DNA of 64,000 bases from Tubulanus polymorphus (taxonomy: Eukaryota > Nemertea > Palaeonemertea > Tubulaniformes > Tubulanidae). Each line of letters opens with the position of its first letter. Within the stretch, counting starts at the first letter, position 1. The stretch is taken from contig NC_134036.1 in NCBI RefSeq assembly GCF_964204645.1, forward strand, positions 8,170,704 to 8,234,703, in the 5' to 3' direction. Position numbers and translations under genes: made by a program. Below, piece after piece: positions 1 to 11,955 of the stretch. The notes below the pieces were generated by a model. It saw only the letters and a program-made list of their open reading frames with translations. It had not been told where the DNA came from and did not search any database.

Positions 1-2390
1 TTTTCCCGATCATTGTTAGCCAGCGATTGGCAGTGTGTTTATAATAGCAATAGTCCAGAAAAGTCTTGTAACGAATTCTATAATATTGTAAATACGTGTT
101 ATGAAGCATGTTTTCCGGTTAAGTGTATTACACCCAAACAACACAATAAACCATGGATTACAGCAGGGATCAAAACGTCTATCAAAATTAAGGATAAATT
201 ATATAGAAAATATATAGGTAAAAGAAATATTGACAGCAAAGCCAAGTATTGTAAATATAGGAATTTCTTAAACTCTTTACTTAGAAAAAGTAAAGAACGT
301 TATTACAAAGAAAAATTTTTATCGTGTCAATATGATCCTAAGGAAACTTGGAAAATAATCAATTCATTACTTAATAAGACCAAAAATAAGAAGTGTAATT
401 CCGAGCTTTTACACAACAACAGGGTTATTACTGATGAACTAGAAATTGCAAACCAGTTCAATGATTATTTTGTAAATATTGCTTCATCTCTTGAGTCTAA
501 AATTCCAAATTCCACTCACGATTTTAAACAATATCTTGGCGATAAAAACGACGAAAACTTTTTTCTCTCACCTACATACCCCTCAGAAGTGGAGGAAATT
601 GTATCTAACTTACAAAGTAAACCATCGTGTGGATGTGACAATATCAGCAATTAATTACTCAAATCTATTATTTCCGCTATTTCAAGTCCCTTAACTCATA
701 TCTTTAATTGTAGCTTTGTCACAGGTATAGTTCCCAATATTTTCAAAATCGCTTACATAACCCCTATTTACAAAATGGGTGATAAGTCTTCTTTTAGTAA
801 CTATCGCCCTATTTCTGTTCTACCTTCAATTTCAAAGGTGTTGGAAAAACTTGTTTACAATCGGTTGATAAAATTTCTTGACAAATATAAAATCTTAAAT
901 GACCGGCAGTTTGGTTTTAGAAAAAAGTACTCAACTTCCTCTGCATTAACGTACATTACTGATAAAATAGCAAACTCTCTAGATAATGGGTTAATAACCG
1001 CTGGTGTTTTCATAGACTTATCAAAAGCATTTGACACAATTAATCACAAAATCCTAAATTCAAAATTAGAACATTACGGTATACGTGGCATACCATATCT
1101 CTGGTTCCAAAATTATCTAACTAATAGAAAACAAGCAGTGAAGTTCAATAACTGTTTATCCTCAACTCTCGACATTAATTCTGGTGTCCCTCAAGGCTCT
1201 ATCCTAGGGCCGCTATTATTTTTGATTTATATCAACGACTGCCCTTCCTCCTGTAAAGCATTAGAGTCAATTCTTTTTGCTGATGATAGCAACTTTTTCT
1301 ACAGCCATCATGATCCAAAAATTGTCGAATACACCTTGAATTCAGAGTTGGCTAATCTCTTGCAATGGTTTCGGGCTAATAGATTGTCTGTAAATGTAGG
1401 AAAAACCCAGTATATCATTTTTGGTAATAAAGACCATATTAAACTCACCATTCGTGTGGATGACCAAATTATCAAACGTGTTGATTCTACAAAGTTTCTA
1501 GGTGTTATATTTGATCACAATTTAACCTGGAAGGAGCATATATCTTTTACGTGTAAAAAAGTATCTCGTGGAATTGGTATAATCAATAGATTAAAGTACA
1601 TTTTACCTTCAGATATTCTAAAAAATCTCTACTATTGTTTCGTTCACTCACACCTACATTATGCCAATCTTATTTGGGGAAATGCTTGTGAAATTTATTT
1701 GCAACCATTATACATCCTTCAGAAAAAAGCCCTTCGGATAATCACTCGTTCAAATTGGCTTGAACGTACATCCCCGATTTTCAGGAAATTAGAAATTCTT
1801 AAACTGGATGACATTTACAGACATCAAATTGGATCGCTTGCCTTCTTAAGTATCAACCTTTTATTACCGACTATTTTCAACGATTTTTTCATTCTCAGGA
1901 ACACCCAAAATCTTCGTTCTAGTCGCAGGCCTATGGCCTTATCAATAGAATTTGCTAAATCTAAATACAAGTATACATCTATGAAAATTCAAGGAGCGAA
2001 ATTCTGGAATAGTTTACCAGAGAAATTAAAATATCTAGACTCGATATCCAACTTCAAAATTCAGCTTCAGCGTTATCTTCGTTCCACTTATTAATTATCT
2101 GTGTAATCTTTTATAACGTGCCACATTACTTTATCTGCAATTGTCTATGTATATTATGTATATTTGGTTTGTTTGGTAAACTAGGAATGAATGTGAATTG
2201 GTGTATATGTCTGTGTGTATGTGAGAGTGTATGGACGAGGGATTAGGACTAGATTAAGCCAACTTTGGCTTCTCCTAATTCCTCGCATAATTTATTGGTA
2301 CATTGTTTTCCATATATTGTGTATTCATTTGTAAACTCTGTAACAATCTTTTATGCAAATAAATCATATCATATCATATCAATATATAGT
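1..2390 (+). mobile_element. Non-LTR retrotransposon, 5' part outside window
   Basis: The window opens inside a Jockey/CR1-group non-LTR element. It holds the region before and through the reverse transcriptase, then about 290 bp of 3' untranslated sequence. The 3' UTR has a partial inverted repeat (about 2232-2286, GAGGGATTAGGA against TCCTAATTCCTC) and ends in short CATAT repeats near 2365-2382, typical of such elements. No endonuclease domain is visible, so it lies upstream of the window or is missing. Clade assignment within the group is inference. Confidence 0.85.
13..2094 (+). pseudogene. Reverse transcriptase ORF of non-LTR element, one nonsense stop
   Basis: One reading frame runs from the window edge to 2094, broken only by a TAA at 652-654. 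It encodes the linker before the reverse transcriptase, then RT motifs in order: NYRPIS, AFDTINHKIL (first catalytic Asp), GVPQGSILGPLLF, and FADD with the catalytic pair at 1282-1287, followed by the thumb and a C-terminal region with WNSLPEKLK. This ORF would prime and copy the element RNA at a nicked target. The stop sits between two well-aligned blocks, so it is a point nonsense change and not an ORF boundary. The copy is probably dead but young. The open frame continues left of position 13. Confidence 0.85.
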
Positions 2391-3386
2391 TATAATTAGT
2401 TCATATTCCAATCCTTTGATCCTTAATTCAAATTTTGAGTAAGCAATAGCTGTCTTACTGGATCCAGAGTTTCTGGAATGTGTTCCCTGAAGAACGTCTC
2501 ATCGCACGGCAGATGGAGGATCCGGTGCGAGTTCGCTAGAGACGGGGGATTATCTCTTAATTTTGATGCTAAGACGCATTAAATCTCCTGTAATTTGGGT
2601 AATAAAGCCTCGGGCCCACACACATCGAAAAAAACCATCGGTTTAATCACACGTCGACTCCGCTTGACGGTTAAGTGATTAAAGTTTAACGCATTTAATG
2701 TGAAGACGCCCACATCGTAACCCATGGCGTCTTTAGATTCTTTGATTCTGACTTGCCGGGGCACCGTGTGCGGGTCTGAGAGATCATGGGGCATCATAGT
2801 CTAGTACCTCTAGCCGTCGTTGTCGTATGGGCCCGCCGTCAACGACCACAGGGCAAAGGCCGCATCGATCGAACACTCGCAAGGACGAGGGCCCGTCCCT
2901 GACCGCCCGAGAGTTAACACCATCTAAATCTTAATTGCATGAATAAGACTTCCATCCAAATTAACGAATTGTTGCGACGTCTTTGGGAATTTGTTCGCGA
3001 GGATTGAGACGTCGATCGACGGGTTCGTCCGGCGGTCGCCGCACCGGTACCGGACAACCTGCCGTCGTCCGATTCCGGTTGACGTGATATAGAGTAAACC
3101 GAAGATGGCTATGATGGAGATTGGCGTTTTAGAGCAGGATATTTTCAGCCAGAAATACAGAGCTCTGTTTTCAGTCCAAAAATATGAAAATCCCTTTTAG
3201 TAATTCGATTAAAAGTTCGAAAAAGGTGTTTTAACCCGATTTACTCGACGACTATAAGTTCACCATACGTATTGATATTTGACTCTTGGGAAAAGATAAC
3301 AGGTAGTGGAAGGGTGTGTTAAATTCCAATGGTTTTCTCACATTTCTTTGTGATACCTACACAGAGTTTTTTTGTTTTCTATTTCA
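2391..3386. other. Host-like stretch, no confident gene
   Basis: This part has more G+C than the flanking repeats. A 72-codon minus-strand frame at 2579-2797 could be an exon, with hydrophobic and charged residues alternating and a VCGPEALLP segment, but I recognise no family and see no firm splice sites. The end of the stretch, TTTCTATTTCAG at 3375-3386, reads as a splice acceptor for the RING exon that follows. Confidence 0.3.
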
Positions 3387-3998
3387 GATTAGATCAGTAT
3401 ATTGTTTATTGCTGTTACAACGATTTGATTCACGTGCCGTTAACACTGAGCTGTGGTCATACGCTGTGTAAAACATGTCTGTCGAAGCTACACCAGAATA
3501 TATGTTCATTCGACCAGACAGTGATCGGTCGATCAGCCGACGATCTGCCGCCGAATAACGCCATCATTCGCCTGGTCAACGGTCGACCGCCCGAATTCAA
3601 ACAATTTCCAAAATTAATCGGAGCTAAAAATGTGGATCTGATTGAGTCGTGTATGGCGTTAATTGAGGAGTTAGCGATGTATCTGTGTATTTTCTGTTTT
3701 CCCTCTTAAAAATTCCTCATGATTTCCCTGATAATGTCCCAGAAAATTGTAAAATTGTCTTTTTTATCCCTGATGTGGTAAATAGATAATGGCATGTCTG
3801 AAATTGTCTGTATCCTGATTGGTCAGATCAAATCACCGACTGTATTCCACTTTAAGTTAAATATTAACTCTTGAATTATTTATAGATTTGAATGTGAATA
3901 TACCCCGAGTAGCGGTAATTCGACCAGTAGCGCCACCTCTACCTCTAGTGTATTGAGTCGTCCGATGCAGCGTAAACTGGTCGCGTTGATAAACTGAA
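3387..3998 (+). pseudogene. Roquin-like RING fragment, two exons
   Basis: Two conserved blocks resemble Roquin (RC3H), an mRNA-decay RING-CCCH protein. Block one, after an acceptor at 3386, reads LSCGHTLCKTCLSKLH then FDQ, a RING core, and continues to EELAMYL near 3678. After an intron of about 0.2 kb (acceptor TTTATAG near 3884), block two contains LSRPMQRKLVALIN, matching the segment that follows the RING in Roquin, then hits a stop at 3996-3998. The first cysteine of the opening CxxC pair is absent and a later conserved Pro before FDQ is Ser. No ROQ or CCCH domain follows. I read it as a truncated duplicate retaining an intron; a divergent true gene with unusual exon order is less likely. 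Confidence 0.6.
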
Positions 3999-4007
3999 TT
4001 CTAAACG

Positions 4008-4271
4008 TCAGCTGAATTTCGTATCATCCGTGGTGGGGTCGACTCCCGTACTATTCGAATCGGAAGTGCGCGAGTAATGGCGACACATCCGGGTTGCTTT
4101 CGAGTATGAGACTGATAGACAGCGATCGTCTGTTGCGCATCGTCTAAAACAGTCCAGATATCGTCGAGTTGCTTTGAAATCTTTGATCGACTCGATAACA
4201 GGAATCATATTTCTACATGTTTGGAGGTCGTTTGAAGCGCTGTTGCTCAGCCGTGTCTTGGCCGTTAGCAA
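4008..4271 (-). CDS. PAN/apple-domain exon (partial)
   Basis: The minus-strand frame encodes a cysteine-patterned block: C-R-N-M, then DFKATRRYLDCFRRC, DDRCLSVSY and a final MCRHY. Cysteine spacing and the LSVSY strand fit a PAN/apple domain, a secreted adhesion or lectin-like module. The apparent start is not an ATG context and is better seen as entry from an upstream exon. A minus-strand signal-peptide exon at 7670-7954 could be the first exon of the same gene, with the L2 relic and SINE lying in the intron between. That link is inference. The exon end near 4008 touches the Roquin-like fragment on the other strand. Confidence 0.5.
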   Translation of the reverse strand: MLTAKTRLSNSASNDLQTCRNMIPVIESIKDFKATRRYLDCFRRCATDDRCLSVSYSKATRMCRHYSRTSDSNSTGVDPTTDDTKFS

Positions 4272-4424
4272 AATTCATCAATGTTACAAACCACACATAT
4301 TGGAACAAAACTTACATGTTGTATTGAAATTGGTTTTGTTTTCGTGAGGGTGAGGTCGTAGTCGTGGTTTTTTCATGTTTCTTTGTCCCTGACATTCTCA
4401 CATTCAGACTCCATACTTTTCCAG

Positions 4425-6260
4425 GTATACGGCAATCTTCGAGGACTTCAATCAACCCATTGGTTAAATGCAAGACCCCAGGAGGGTCTTGCAATTTTTT
4501 CATGGACGATAAGGAGCTGGCAGATAGGTTCAACAAGTTCTTCCAGGAGAAAGTTCTGAATATATGTTCTCGTTTTGACTCCATCGAGACAAGGAGTGTA
4601 GATGCTTTAAATGATTGCGAAGAGATAAATGTTTTTACTCTATGTACTGAGAGTGAGGTCAGAAAGATTGTTGTCTCTCTTGTTCCTAAGAGTTGTGCAC
4701 TTGATCCAATCCCGACGGCTTTGTTAAAAAATGCCTCGATTGTCTTTTGCCTCTCCTGGTTAGAATTATTAGTCTATCGATGCAGTGTGGCTGCTTTCCC
4801 GCTCAATTCAAGTTCGCCTTAGTAAAACCACTGCAGAAAAAGCCAACTCTTGACAAGAAAGTGCTTGGTAACTATAGACCAGTGTCTAATTTATCATTTT
4901 TGTCAAAACTTGTTGAACGTGTTGTCGCAGTACGTCTGTACACTCATATGTCGAAGCATGATTTATCCGATCCTCGTCAATCCGCATATCATCAAAATCA
5001 CAGCACGGAGACTGTGATGCTGAGTGTTGTAGACCAGATTCTGACAGCCTTGGATGCTGGTAATGAGATCATTCTTGTTCTATTAGACATGTATGCAGCT
5101 TTCGATACTCTTAACCATACAATTCTCTGTGATCGGCTTCGATCCCGGATTCGTTTGAGTGGGTCAGTGTTACGATGGTTTGGATCTTATCTGTCTGGAC
5201 GTTATGTTGCGGTGTCCATTGCCAGTAGTGGTTCTGAATGTATATCGCCTATTCATGGCGTACCACAAGGTTCTGTGCTGGGACCTCTTTTATTCGAGGT
5301 ATAAACGCTCCCATTGGGGGACACCATTGATGCCCATAGTGTATCTCGTCATAGTTACGCGGATGACAATCGGCTTCTTGTCCCAGTTAAACGTAGTGAT
5401 TCAAAGTAGAAAGTTGAACAGGTAGAATCTTGTATCGTTAATGTTGGTTCCTGGTTGCATAACAATTATCTTGCTTTGAATGCTCATGAGACTTTAATTG
5501 TGCAACATAGTGTCATGTCGTAGAACAGGTTCGGTTCCATCTATTGTGATTATTGATGTTCCAATTCTTGAGTCGGACTCAGTGAGGGACCTTGGTGTCT
5601 TGATTGACAAGATCATGAATATGCAAGTGCATATCAAATCCTTGTGTAGAGCTGCATATGCAAAGCTGTTCAGCATCTCGCGGATCCGTAACTTTTTGGA
5701 TACGGCTTGCCTACAACGTTTGCTTCATGCATTTGTGAGCTCGCGTATTGATTACAACAATGGTATACTTTATGGTCTCCCGGCAAAATCAATCGCTCAA
5801 CTACAACGCGTCCAGAATTCGGCTGCACGACTGATATGTTGCAAGAGAAAGTATGATCATGCCACGCCACTGCTTATTCAATTACATGTTGGTTGCCAGT
5901 CAGTGCCCGTATCAAGTTCAAAATATTACTCACTGTATTCAAGTTTGTAAATGGCTTGGCACCACAGTATTTGCAGGACATTTACCGAATTACCAGATCA
6001 GTTTATTCTGACAATCTTATGGTTCTGCGCACAAAAACTTGCCTTGGTGACAGGGCCTTTTCAGTGTGCGGCCCTAAACTGTGGAACAATCTTCCATCGG
6101 AACTAAAGTCTGCCAAAGTCTGACAGTTTCAAAACCATGTCCTGGCTGTTTAAAGAGCACTTCACCACTGAGGAGAGAGCGCTTTGAACACGTATTGTGG
6201 AAAGGCGCTATAGTTAAAAGACACTATGTATGTATGTATATGTGTATGTATTTTAGCAAG
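4425..6260 (+). mobile_element. Decayed L2/CR1-type non-LTR retrotransposon
   Basis: Fragments of one reverse transcriptase ORF lie in order over three frames: DKELADRFNKFFQEK, LDPIPTALLKN, LGNYRPVSNLSFLSKLVERV, AFDTLNHTIL, GVPQGSVLGPLLF, YADDN, LNAHET, and finally LWNNLPSELKSAKV near 6120. At least three frameshifts and several stops separate them, so this copy is dead and older than the element at 1-2390. A TGTATG-rich tail near 6226-6250 marks the 3' side. The 5' limit is estimated from where homology appears. Confidence 0.8.
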
Positions 6261-6284
6261 ATAGCCTTCTAGTTTAAAGTTGTG

Positions 6285-6790
6285 CAGCTGGCGCTTGGTA
6301 GATTAAACGCCCTCTCGTGGAATTTCTGTGAACTCTTAAAGGAAAAATACTCAGTCGTTTCTAAATATGTAAGTGATGAAATCCGTATATATCTAAAATA
6401 AAAACTAAAACACGAATATATGATAATAATAATATGTGTCTTATAATATAGCGCTAAATCGAACCAGGCTGCTTTACATTTTTCGATATTATTACCGCGG
6501 CCAATTTTATACTGTAACATGTATCAGTCATCTCTCCCTGGAAAGAAGTAACACCGAGCTGCTAACAAACGCTCAGGAGTCATCTATCAGGCCAGGTATC
6601 CATTTATTCCTGGGTGGAGAGAGGCAATGAGGGTAAGTGTCTTGCCCGAGGACACTACGGCAATGTACGGGGTTCGAACCCACGACCTGGCTTCCCAGAG
6701 TCAAACGCTCTAACCACAATAATTTCAATAGGTTTTGATAATTAGTAGACGATTACCGGAGAATGCTGCAAAGTCCCGATTGAGTTTGTC
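6285..6790 (+). repeat. Dispersed repeat copy 1, split by a SINE
   Basis: Sequence at 6285-6417 (GATTAAACGCCCTCTCGTGG and on) and at 6729-6790 (CGGAGAATGC, AAAGTCCCGATTG) matches a continuous repeat at 8700-8883. The SINE at 6418-6720 lies exactly in the gap, so it inserted into this copy. The family is not recognised. Confidence 0.7.
6418..6720 (-). mobile_element. tRNA-derived SINE
   Basis: Read on the minus strand the element starts with an A-box-like TGGTTAGAGCG (6706-6716) and a B-box GGTTCGAACCC (6671-6681), about 35 bp apart as in tRNA genes. A tRNA-unrelated body follows, with GGGCAAGACACTTACCC, and the tail shows GCGCTATATTATAAG then ATT repeats. This layout is that of metazoan SINEs mobilised by LINE machinery. 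Pol III transcription is implied by the boxes. Confidence 0.75.
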
Positions 6791-7489
6791 GTGAATCCTA
6801 GTTTTAAACTGTATAAACATAATTCCGGTACGATCCACCATACATCACGTGCTCGTTGCCAGGGCATGTTAGGTTACACTCAGAATCAGGTACTCGACCT
6901 TGGTTGCCATAGAACCTGCCGCAGTGGTAGTAAGTCATATATTGTACTGCCGCGTAGTAGTAACCTGGAGGTAATCAATGAAAAAACAATAATTAAGGCA
7001 ATAGAAGCACGGCGCGGTTGAATTATTTAAAAGTTTCAAACAACAAGTTTTCACACATTATTCGTTATCATTTTTCATACCAAAAGTCTCTCACGCGTTC
7101 GTCATATAGACCGCAGCAATTTGCATCGATATACGGCCTTTTTGCCCGCAGCGTTTTCTGCTTAAGTTTGGGTGTTACGGGTCGTGACATCCGTGAAGGA
7201 GAAATCATGCTTTGAACTACTGTCGCGATAGCAACCTCGATAAACTGTGGATACAATCATAAATGTGGATTATATATACCACTATCCACAGTTCCACTGT
7301 AAGTGGCCGGATATTTGTGGATTAGTTAAAGACTAAGAAAATGGACAAGTGGAAAGTCAATAGAATTCGATATCTATTGTTGATTCAAAAGAATCAGCAG
7401 GAATATGGCATCCGAGGAGCTGGTCGTGTACCAAGTACGTGTGCTAAGGTCTTTGATGTTTCCTCTGACCCGGATTTTCAAGGACAGCA

Positions 7490-7675
7490 AACTATTTTCA
7501 GAGACTGTTCCTGACAATCAGAGGACAGCAAACCATTTTCAGAAACTGTTCCTGAGAAATCAGGGGACAATAAACCGTTTTCAGATACTGTTCCTGACAA
7601 TCAGAGGACAGTAAACCATTTTCAGAAACTGTTCCTGATAATCAGGGGACAGTAAACCATTTTCAGAGACTAAAC
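7490..7675 (+). repeat. Minisatellite, about 42-bp monomer
   Basis: About four head-to-tail copies of a unit containing CTGTTCCTGA, AATCAG(A/G)GGACA, AAACCATTTTCAGA. Copies differ by a few substitutions and one-base indels. It abuts the minus-strand signal-peptide frame, which stops inside its last unit. Confidence 0.85.
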
Positions 7676-7954
7676 TACATTTGTCGTAAACCAAGATCTG
7701 CTCGCTTGCCGGCGTCGGTGTTCGAAGTTTACGGGATGAATCCTTATAAAGTTCGCATGTACCTGAAACAAATCTGTAGCTATCACAGTTCCAGTCATCC
7801 CCACACGTGACCGCGAGAATTTAACACCCGGGTCTTCATTCGGTCTCAACCGGCGAAAACTGAACGATTCATCAGTCGCCTGACCACCGGTCATCAGAGC
7901 TGACCAACACATCACCATAGCAACTATAACAACTAAACTCAAGCTGGTTTCCAT
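7670..7954 (-). CDS. Secreted-protein first exon (signal peptide)
   Basis: The minus frame starts at ATG 7954 with a clear signal peptide: short N-region, hydrophobic core LVVIVAMVMCWSALM, then a small-residue cleavage region TGGQA. The following 30 or so residues are charged and probably mature protein. A GTGTGG near 7803-7808 (minus strand) could be the splice donor, in which case the distal part of the frame is intron. The PAN exon at 4008-4271 is the closest candidate downstream exon on this strand. No family is recognised for the N-terminal part itself. Confidence 0.5.
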   Translation of the reverse strand: METSLSLVVIVAMVMCWSALMTGGQATDESFSFRRLRPNEDPGVKFSRSRVGMTGTVIATDLFQVHANFIRIHPVNFEHRRRQASRSWFTTNVV

Positions 7955-8699
7955 GGCAACTGGCGGACTGTGGCTGTCACTGTTGTAGATCGTCTTGTGT
8001 ATCCTGGAAATCGGAGACTGAGGACTTCACGCAGCAGACGAGAGCTTGTTAGAATTAATGACGCAACAAGACTAATTGCGGGATGGGAAACAATCATCGA
8101 GGTCAAGTGAAGTTACGTTTGCTTCACGCGCGGTGCGAGCTTTCTATTCACATCTATTTCAACCCTTAAAGACAGCACCTCCTCAGGTGCAATCAGTCAG
8201 TTTTTGTTCATCGTCGCGGTGTTAGGAATAGCCAGTGCAAATAGGAGTAAAAACCAATGGTCTTACTCTTGTGGATTAGAATATTTATCTCCGGGATAAC
8301 GATTAATCACCGGGATAGGGCTTATCGCCGCTTTGAAAAACGCATTCGGCAAGCCAACACTAGGGTTTCTGCGTTTATGAATCAGGCCAACACTAGGGTT
8401 AAATATCTAAGTACCCTTTGGGCGCCATAGATAATAAAGACTCCAGAAATGAAAACATAATGTTTTGAAAATTATTTTATTAGGCAACATAATAATTTAA
8501 CTTATTAAGATACGGCTGCGTATGTCAATCAGGCGAATACGAACGAATGTTTACTCCAACCATTTCCATGGTAAATATTTAGGAAAAGTGAGCATCTACT
8601 ATTGATTGCATGAATGGAGATAAAAGCATTTCAAAATTTGATAAACAGGACTCTTACAATTTTCGTTCATTTAGTTTAACGGCATTGAAATCATTTAAT
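7955..8699. other. No gene seen; possible upstream region
   Basis: This would be the promoter side of the minus-strand signal-peptide exon. It has two copies of CCAACACTAGGGTT near 8356-8400 and repeated CCGGGATA words near 8291-8315. I see no ORF or RNA gene. Confidence 0.3.
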
Positions 8700-8883
8700 T
8701 ACTGGCGTTTGACAGATTAACGCCCTCTCGTGGAATTTCTGTGAACTGTAAGGAGAGTCATACAGTCATTTCTGAATATAAAAGTGACGATAACTCCGTA
8801 TAAAACTAAAACACGAATGTTGTCAACAGGTTTGAATAATTCGTGGACTTTTTTACGGAGAATGCCGGAAAGTCCCGATTGCG
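8700..8883 (+). repeat. Dispersed repeat copy 2, uninterrupted
   Basis: Matches 6285-6417 plus 6729-6790 with moderate divergence: GATTAACGCCCTCTCGTGG at the left and GGAAAGTCCCGATTG at the right. It shows the pre-insertion structure of copy 1. No coding content. Confidence 0.7.
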
Positions 8884-9639
8884 AAAAAAACAATTAAGAG
8901 ACAGCTATGATCAATTATCTAAAAGTTTGAATAAAAAGTACAGTATTCAAAATATCGATTTTCATCCAAATATTTTTAGGTGTGTACCTAATAATTATGT
9001 TAATTATGTTATTGGTGAATGCATTAAGAATAAACCAAAATAATAGAATTGGGGTGCTTATCTTAACGTAGAAATTACGAAATACGTAACCGAAATGACA
9101 ATAGGATAAGAAGGGGAGACTAATCTTATATTTTACAAGAATACCTCAAAATCAACGCACGCGACATGTGACATGCAATTCTTAATTGATTTATGTATTA
9201 CATACAATAGAAATAACTTTTATTTTTTGCATCGCGTTTCAAACAACATTCATAGCGAAATGGACGAGAGAAATCATCTGAACATTGAACTGGATTTGAC
9301 GATTGATTTTGGTCACCGCGAATCGAACGGAGCGTTACATTTAAAGCTTTGAATATCTTCATTAACAGTAAACAAACCGATGATCGATTTATTTGCTTGC
9401 AAATTTATTGACTCGAGATTTTGATTTTCATGGATTTTAATTAATCACAAGTGATTAGGAACAAAGCGCATGACATTTGCAACCGTCACTACAATCAGCT
9501 ACTAACGACACACATATGACCCTTTGGCCTGCAACCTATATAACCTGAAAGTACATAATTTAAATGAAAAAGGGAATATTGAAGTGTAACACTTTTTCAA
9601 CGGAAGAAATGATTCAACTCTTTCGTATGTAGGTCGAAG

Positions 9640-10140
9640 ATGATAGATACGCTTTGCCTTTGACATATAGGACTCGAAATCTAATCGGTCACTCAAGGAC
9701 TCTAGGGTAAACCATCCATAATAGTTCACAAGGTTATCTCTTACTGTTTATGAATTAAGAGCCCGGAAATTAAAAACACAAAAAAGCTCCGGGTGACCTT
9801 GACATTTGACCTACAGGGCCCGGAAATATTCTGTTTCTCAGGGTCTCTAGGATAACCCATCCAATGTCACGAAATTATTTTAAACCGTCTATGAGATAGA
9901 GCCGGAAACGAAAATTGCATAACAGCTTAGTAACCTTGCCCTTTGAACTACAGGACCCGAAATGTAATCAGTTACCCAGGTCCCTAGGATAACCCATCCA
10001 TTGAATTTCAGTAAGTTGTCTTAACTTTCTGTTTATAACTGTATATGAATGAGAGTCCGGAAATAAATATACAAAATGGCTTCCTGTGACCTTGAGCTCG
10101 GAGCTACAGGACCCAAAATCTGATCATTTACTAACCACAT
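9640..10140 (+). repeat. Diverged tandem array, about 135-160 bp unit
   Basis: Around four units repeat the order CTAGG(A/G)TAACCCATCC, a variable part, AGCCCGGAAA-like, GTGACCTTGACATTTGACC-like, CTACAGGACCCGAAAT-like. Units are diverged in sequence and length. The TGACCT words form direct repeats like nuclear-receptor half-sites, but that may be chance in a repeat. 8884-9639 before it holds only short frames that I cannot support as genes. Confidence 0.65.
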
Positions 10141-10220
10141 ATAGTAAGACACAACTTTTTGACATATGGTAAAACACAACTTTGGAATTTATAAAAATCT
10201 GTCAAACGGTTTTTTTGCTA

Positions 10221-10652
10221 GGTGCCGTGCATAAAATACGTACGCCCGTAGGAGGGAGGAAATCCAAAAAAGCGTACAGGGGGAGGGGTAAATTCAAAGA
10301 GTACATACTTTTCCAAGGTGGAGGGTTAATGTTTATAGTACGTACTTTTTGCACGAAACACAATTTGATTTTTATACATATCCCCTATATTTGTTGGGGT
10401 TTCCTGAGAATTCCCCATTCTCAGTCTTTCACTTCGTCAATACGTACATTGTCGTCGGAGCTGTGAGGAATTGGGCCTTTATTAAACCGTATATCCTGAA
10501 AATTCCCTTTTACAGGGAGGGAGGGGGTCAATCATGAAAGTATGTACGCAAGGGGGTTATATAAGAAAAACGTACAGCGAGCGTACATATGGGAGGGGAT
10601 TGGGGTTAAAAATTCCCGGAAGTTAAGCGTACGTACTTTATGCACGGCCCCC
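10221..10652. mobile_element. MITE-like element with about 25-bp terminal inverted repeats
   Basis: The left end GCCGTGCATAAAATACGTAC (10224-10243) is the reverse complement, with one mismatch, of the right end GTACGTACTTTATGCACGGC (10629-10648). CTAG lies next to both ends and may be the target duplication. The interior repeats GTACGTA-type words and has no protein-coding frame I can support. It fits a short non-autonomous DNA transposon. Confidence 0.65.
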
Positions 10653-11129
10653 TAGGGCACGATAACCACTGCGGACAGACGGACGACGAAGTGAATACAG
10701 CCCCCTCCCCCATACGAAAAAAACGGGGCCTTTAAGTATGTTAGTTTATCTCTGAAATGCATGCCATTTAAAAACTTCTGTCGAAAAACCGATAAATAAA
10801 GTTCTACAGATATGAATTTATGCATTGTTTTCTAATTCGATTCCCTCACCTGCTGCAAACGGCATGGCACTGATCATAATCACAGCAGTAGTGTGTACGC
10901 GAGACAGTAAATAAGCAAATGTTTTCGTCTCCTAGAATTAGAATAAGATATACTAGCATTGAGTACTTTTGCAAATATCAAAACCTGACCATTTAGAAGT
11001 TTCCAATTGGTTTTCTGTGAATTAACCTTTAGTCAGATAATGCACCAGGTTAAGAATAATGCAGGTTCAGAGAAGATAACCGATAATACGTGGATATAAT
11101 GCAACGTAGCAATAAGGGATTTTCTGCAT
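10653..11129. other. No gene seen
   Basis: AT-rich sequence. I see no ORF with family features, no repeat structure and no RNA gene. Confidence 0.3.
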
Positions 11130-11955
11130 TGCTAATTTGAATGCCGGCCGTACTGTTATGGGCGACAATCCCCGCAAAAAGATCTTTTGTTTCACGTAGC
11201 GAAATTCACAATTCCACGCCGCAAAGACATTCTCGCGCCGCGAAGTCATGCACCGAAATGTCAGTAGATGGCGCCACGTAATTGTTAATATGTTATCTTG
11301 GTAAATAATTCTTTCAGCATTATCATTTAAGCTGTTTCGACGTTTCGATTAGCAGTTTGTGCGATCTTCTTAAAATGACGGATATTTGGGAAACCAGGAA
11401 TTATTTCGCATTTTAACGGGGAGAGCGTTGTTTTCTATCGGCCGCAGCAGATCTCCTCACAGCGCATGCGCAGTGGAATTAAGCAGACACACGTGCCTGC
11501 TGCGGTGGATAGAAAACATAAGGTGGTGTCGATTTTCTATACATCAGAGCAGGATCGTTCAACTACTGTGGTGGACAGAATATAGGTTTCTTTCCGATTT
11601 TCAATCCGCAGAGCAGGATCTATAATGCAGGGCTTTCTGTTAACCTTGATCGGTTGGTTTTCGTTCAACAAACATATTCCAATTATTTCAAAAGTATTTT
11701 TGTCGGTTATAACTTGCAAACTCATTTCTTTCCTTTGGTGTGATTTTTATGTTTTGGAAATTATTTCCTGGTTTCCAAGGATGACGTCATTTACATCTAT
11801 GTTGCGCCACCTACTGACATTTCGGCGCATGATTTCGTGGCGCGGATTTGCCTTTATCGCGACTTTATTGCTACGCGTAACCAAACGCGGTCTTTTTCGG
11901 CGGGGATTGTCGCCCATTTATTGTGAAGCGTACAGAGTTTCGTCAAAATTAGTCA
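11130..11955. mobile_element. Inverted-repeat element, arms about 150 bp
   Basis: Left arm about 11130-11285 and right arm about 11795-11955 are inverted copies: GGGCGACAATCCCCGC at 11160 pairs with GCGGGGATTGTCGCCC ending 11915, and CCGAAATGTCAGTAG pairs with CTACTGACATTTCGG. The 0.5-kb interior has no supported gene. It could be a fold-back MITE or two copies of one family facing each other. No clean target duplication was found. Confidence 0.6.
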
